DNA of 64,000 bases from Dakarella massiliensis (GTDB taxonomy: Bacteria > Pseudomonadota > Gammaproteobacteria > Burkholderiales > Burkholderiaceae_F), in the NCBI RefSeq assembly GCF_001182045.1, contig NZ_CVTY01000006.1, positions 420,086 through 484,085 on the forward strand. The letters run 5' to 3'. Both the position numbers and the translations under genes were made by a program. The notes under the pieces are model-generated. The model saw only the letters and a program-made list of their open reading frames with translations. It made no database searches and was not told the DNA's origin. Below, in pieces: positions 60,786 through 64,000 of the stretch (its first letter is position 1; each line of letters opens with the position of its first letter).

Positions 60786-63700
60786 ATGGAAAACGAAAAC
60801 CAGCGGGGACCCCGGTTCCACACGTTTTACAGCAACAGCTTTGAAGTGCTGGAGAAGATCTTTTTCCAGATGGCGGAGCGGGACCGGAAGAGCCTCGCGA
60901 AGGCCCGGAATGGCTCCGCGTTTCCCGGGCTCTTCACGCCGATCACGGTGATTGTGCCGAGCCGCGCGGTAGGAAACCGGCTCTCCCGGGGTTACGCCTC
61001 CGGGGCCGGAGAGGGGATCTCGGCTGGGTTTAACTTTGTGCTCCCCGGCGAGTGGCTGACGCCTTTCCTCGGGGCCCAGGTCGGCAGCCTCGCGCAGACG
61101 CCGGAACTGGAGTGGCTCCTCTGGAACCGGCTGCTCGAGGACGACTTCTTAAATGATCCTCGGTCTGAGAGCGTCCGCCACTACCTCACGGACCCGGTCA
61201 CGGGGAAGGCGAGGGCCGTAGACGACACCGCCCGCATGGAACTCGCGGTCCGGGTGTCAGCGGCGTTCGCGAAATACGCGACGTACCGCTTTGACTGGAT
61301 TTACCGCTGGATGACAGGGGAGGGGATTGAGCATCACCGGGTCCCCAACTTGAGAGAAGAGCGGGAACGCGTGGTGTTTCATGAGCACCCCGAGAACGCC
61401 GGGTGGGAAGAAGGCCTCTGGCGGTGGCTCGCGGATGAGGCGGGGAAGGATGACCGCCGCTGGCACGGGAGCTGCTGCGGCTCGCGCACCGGCTCGCCGC
61501 TCCGACGCTGGTGGCGGACGACTCAGCCCCCTTACATATCTTTGGGCTCTCCGCATTGCCGCCCCTCATGCTCCCCTTCCTCTATCAGCAGAGTTACCAC
61601 CGGAGTGTGTCGCTCTACCTCATGAATCCGTCCCCCGAATACTGGTTTGACGCGACGGGGGCGGAGGAGTCAGGGTGCCCGTGGCTGAGGCGGAACGCCG
61701 GCCAAAGCCGCGCGATCGTCGACCGCCTCTGGAAATTCACGCAGGCGTCCAGCGCCCCGGTCGTCGAGGATGATGTCGGCTCCCCCAAAGAAACGGAACC
61801 GCAAACGCACGCGATGCCCTTCAACCCCGCGACCCCGATCCAGGACGCGGAGCTGCTGAGCTCCCCCGAGCCCCCCTTTATTAAGGCGGACCTCGCCCGG
61901 ATTTCAGGGCGGCCGATTGATCAGCGGGGAACGATGCTGGATCGCGTGCATGAAGCCGTGCTCCGGAACAACACGGCGTTCCTCGAGGATCTCGATCCCG
62001 AGGAGCTCGAATCCTGGACGCGGCCTGAGATCGGGATGCCATCGGTCCGGATCGCCTCCGCCCCCACGCTCGCGCGCGAAGTGGAAGCCGCGGCGGACTG
62101 GATTTACGCCTTGAAAGCCGAGCACCCGGAATTGACGTCCTCTGACTTCCTGATCGCCACGCCGGACCTTCAGACCGCGGCTCCGGTGTTTGACGCGGTG
62201 TTCTCTTCGCTCCCGAAACCGATCGCGTACGGGATTGTCGGGCGCTCGCTCTTCGATTCGTCAGGAGCCGCACAGGCCTATATCGCGCTCGGGAACTTCC
62301 TCTGCGGGACCGCGGATATCAACGCGTTTTCGTCCCTCATCAGCCTCCCCGCGATTGCGGAAAACTGGGGCTTTGGTGTCGAAGACCTCGGCACGATCCG
62401 CTCGTGGCTTGATGACGCGGGGTTCAGGCTTGGGATCTCGGAAACCCACATCGCGAACCTCGCGAAGATGCCCGGGAACCGCTATATCGATGACGGGACG
62501 GGGTGCGAGGGGACCTTGATGCGGGCGCTTGAGCGCCTGACGCTCGCCGCGATGGCAGGGGATGAGGAGTCCGAGCAGGACGCGTGGCTTGATGTCCGCC
62601 CGAAGTCGGGCGGCGGGTTCTCGACCCGGGTGACGAGCCGCCCCGAGCTTTTCCAGGCCCTCGTCCGGTTCGCGGATGGGCTCGATGCCGCGGAGCGCCT
62701 CATTTTTGAGCTCGAAGCCCAGGGGACGGATGACTGGAAGCCGATCCTTCAGATGCTGCTGGACCAATTCTTCCCGAAGGGAAAGAGCTGGTGGGCCGCG
62801 CCGGATCTCGAGAGTCTCCGCACGATTGTCGTGCGCGAAGCCGAAACCGCGCGCGACGCGGCACTCCGTTCCGGCCGCGCTCAGCCGATCCGGATTCCGT
62901 TCCCCGTGATGTGGAGCTCGGTCACCCGGCGCTTCAAGAGCGGGTCGGTTCCAGCGCGACCCACCGGAGCGATCGCGATTTCGTCGATGGACGCGCTGCG
63001 GGGCATTCCTTTTAAAGCGATCTGCGTGGTGGGGCTCGATGCCGCGAGCGGCTTCCCGGGCACGGTGCAGCTCGACGAATTTGACCTCATGGGACTCCCT
63101 GGGCTGAAGCGCCGCGGGGACCGTGACAGCCGGCGCGATAACCGGAACATTTTCTTTGACCTCATTATGTCGGCCCGGAGCTGGTTCTCGGTCTTTTACG
63201 CCGAGGGACCGGAGAAGGAGCGGCCGCTTCCGCCCTCTGAAGTCGTGACGGACTTCCGGGGGTTCCTCGCGGATTTGGAGGCAAGCCGCGCGATCGCGAC
63301 CGGCACCGAGGCGAAGAACACCTGGGACGCCGAGGTGCCGCTCGCGCGGTACTCGCGCCGGAACTTCACGAAAGACGCTGAGGCGAAACACCTCCTCGGG
63401 TCGAGCGTCGACGCCTTCGACGCGATCCGGGAGGGCGGAGGAAACGCGGCCTCGGTGTCCTTTGTCGGGATCGGCGCGGCGCTCCCCGGATACACGGATT
63501 TCAGGCTTCCCGTCTCGGATCTCGGGGACTTCCTCTCGGCCCCGGAAAATTTCGCGATGAAACTCGTGGGGCTCAGGCGGGATGATGATTCCGGGACGAC
63601 GGCCGCGGCACTCGGGTTCCCGGATGATCCTCTCCGTAAGTGGGCCATGCGGAAAGACGTGAGTGACGCCGTGGCGCGGGGCGAGACGCTCGAAAACTTC

Positions 63701-64000
63701 GTTGCCGTCCGGGAACTCGATCCGGCGTATGGGACGAAAGCGGTCCGGAAAACCGTGCTGCCGCAGGTGTCGGGTCAGCACTACCGGGCGGCACGGCTGG
63801 CGTCGGATCTTGCTTCCGGTGAAACCGTCACGCTTCGCCCGTACGCGATGCGGATTGATGACCCGAGAGCCCCAAGCCCTCACTGGACCGTGGAGTTTCC
63901 CGAGGAAAGGCTTTATCGGACGCCTTCCGGCCGGTGGACCGCGATTGAAAGCTTTCTGTCAGCAGGCGAAAAGGTGAAAGCGCTCCTCAGAGCCGCGGTG
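60786..64000 (+). pseudogene. recC: Exodeoxyribonuclease V gamma subunit RecC, frameshifted and running off the window
   Basis: The first frame gives FYSNSFEVLEKIFFQMAE, ITVIVPSRAVGNRLSRGY and LPGEWLTPFLG, the RecC N-terminus. At 61467-61469 a G is missing: with GGGG instead of GGG the text continues as GELLRLAHRL and APLHIFGLSALPPLMLPFLY, and then stays open to the end of the window (IAISSMDALRGIPFKAICVV and more). RecC is about 1100 residues, so nearly all is present. With RecB and RecD, not in the window, it repairs double-strand breaks and degrades linear DNA; it also helps generate CRISPR prespacers in E. coli. The frameshift may be real or a sequencing error. Confidence 0.88.

Noticed and set aside
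1-64000. tRNA, rRNA, insertion sequences or prophage genes
   Set aside because: No transposase, integrase, terminal inverted repeats or tRNA cloverleaf was recognised anywhere in the window.

Overview
The window looks like a chromosomal segment of a GC-rich Gram-negative bacterium, most likely a betaproteobacterium of the order Burkholderiales. A gut Sutterella-like organism is my best guess. The evidence is a Burkholderiales-type trimeric porin (45439-46596), recC, brnQ, several anaerobic-style dicarboxylate and amino-acid transporters, and almost no sugar catabolism. The taxonomic call is inference from gene content; no rRNA or tRNA gene was seen.

Layout. 1-5369: four tandem near-identical iron-dependent (YqhD/BDH-type) alcohol dehydrogenases, the first cut by the window edge. 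5694-13105: a secreted C69 dipeptidase, a LysR regulator divergent from two aldo/keto reductases (the second frameshifted), a ferric-reductase-like flavocytochrome and an unrecognised protein. 13186-25744: the centrepiece, a complete type I-E CRISPR-Cas locus transcribed leftward: cas3, a fused cse1-cse2, cas6e, cas7e, cas5e, cas1, cas2, a leader with an IHF site, then an array of 63 identical repeats and 62 spacers. Its far end abuts a truncated lysA-like gene. 26292-30091: a fumarase/adenylosuccinate-lyase-family enzyme, a DASS transporter and a GntR regulator. 30146-43999: an AspBHI-like modification-dependent endonuclease with an altered catalytic motif, a 12-TM protein, an XRE-cupin and a MarR regulator, BrnQ, a glutamine amidotransferase, a GNAT, a LysR gene broken by a 67-bp tandem duplication, a Tat-type metallo-hydrolase, and a MarR/membrane-GNAT operon. 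44390-45038: three tandem small proteins sharing a G-[GR]-[WI]-F motif. 45439-50713: porin, a sigma-54-type promoter driving a 41-codon leader ORF, a transporter and an asparaginase, then an ADP-ribosylglycohydrolase. 51160-60447: bicupin, two aldo/keto reductases, three CpXC zinc-ribbon proteins, an AspT/YidE-type exchanger and a DUF616 glycosyltransferase. 60786-64000: recC, frameshifted and running off the window.

The most unusual element is the fused large/small Cascade subunit. The cse1 frame runs without a stop into cse2, yet a strong Shine-Dalgarno and an in-frame ATG sit exactly at the domain junction (21602), so free Cse2 could still be made. Every one of the 62 spacers begins with a pyrimidine on the crRNA sense, which indicates that the repeat-adjacent base comes from a PAM ending in C or T.

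Several genes carry one-base homopolymer indels (9785-9790, 51246-51249, 61467-61469). These may be true pseudogenes or sequencing errors, and I flag them as such.
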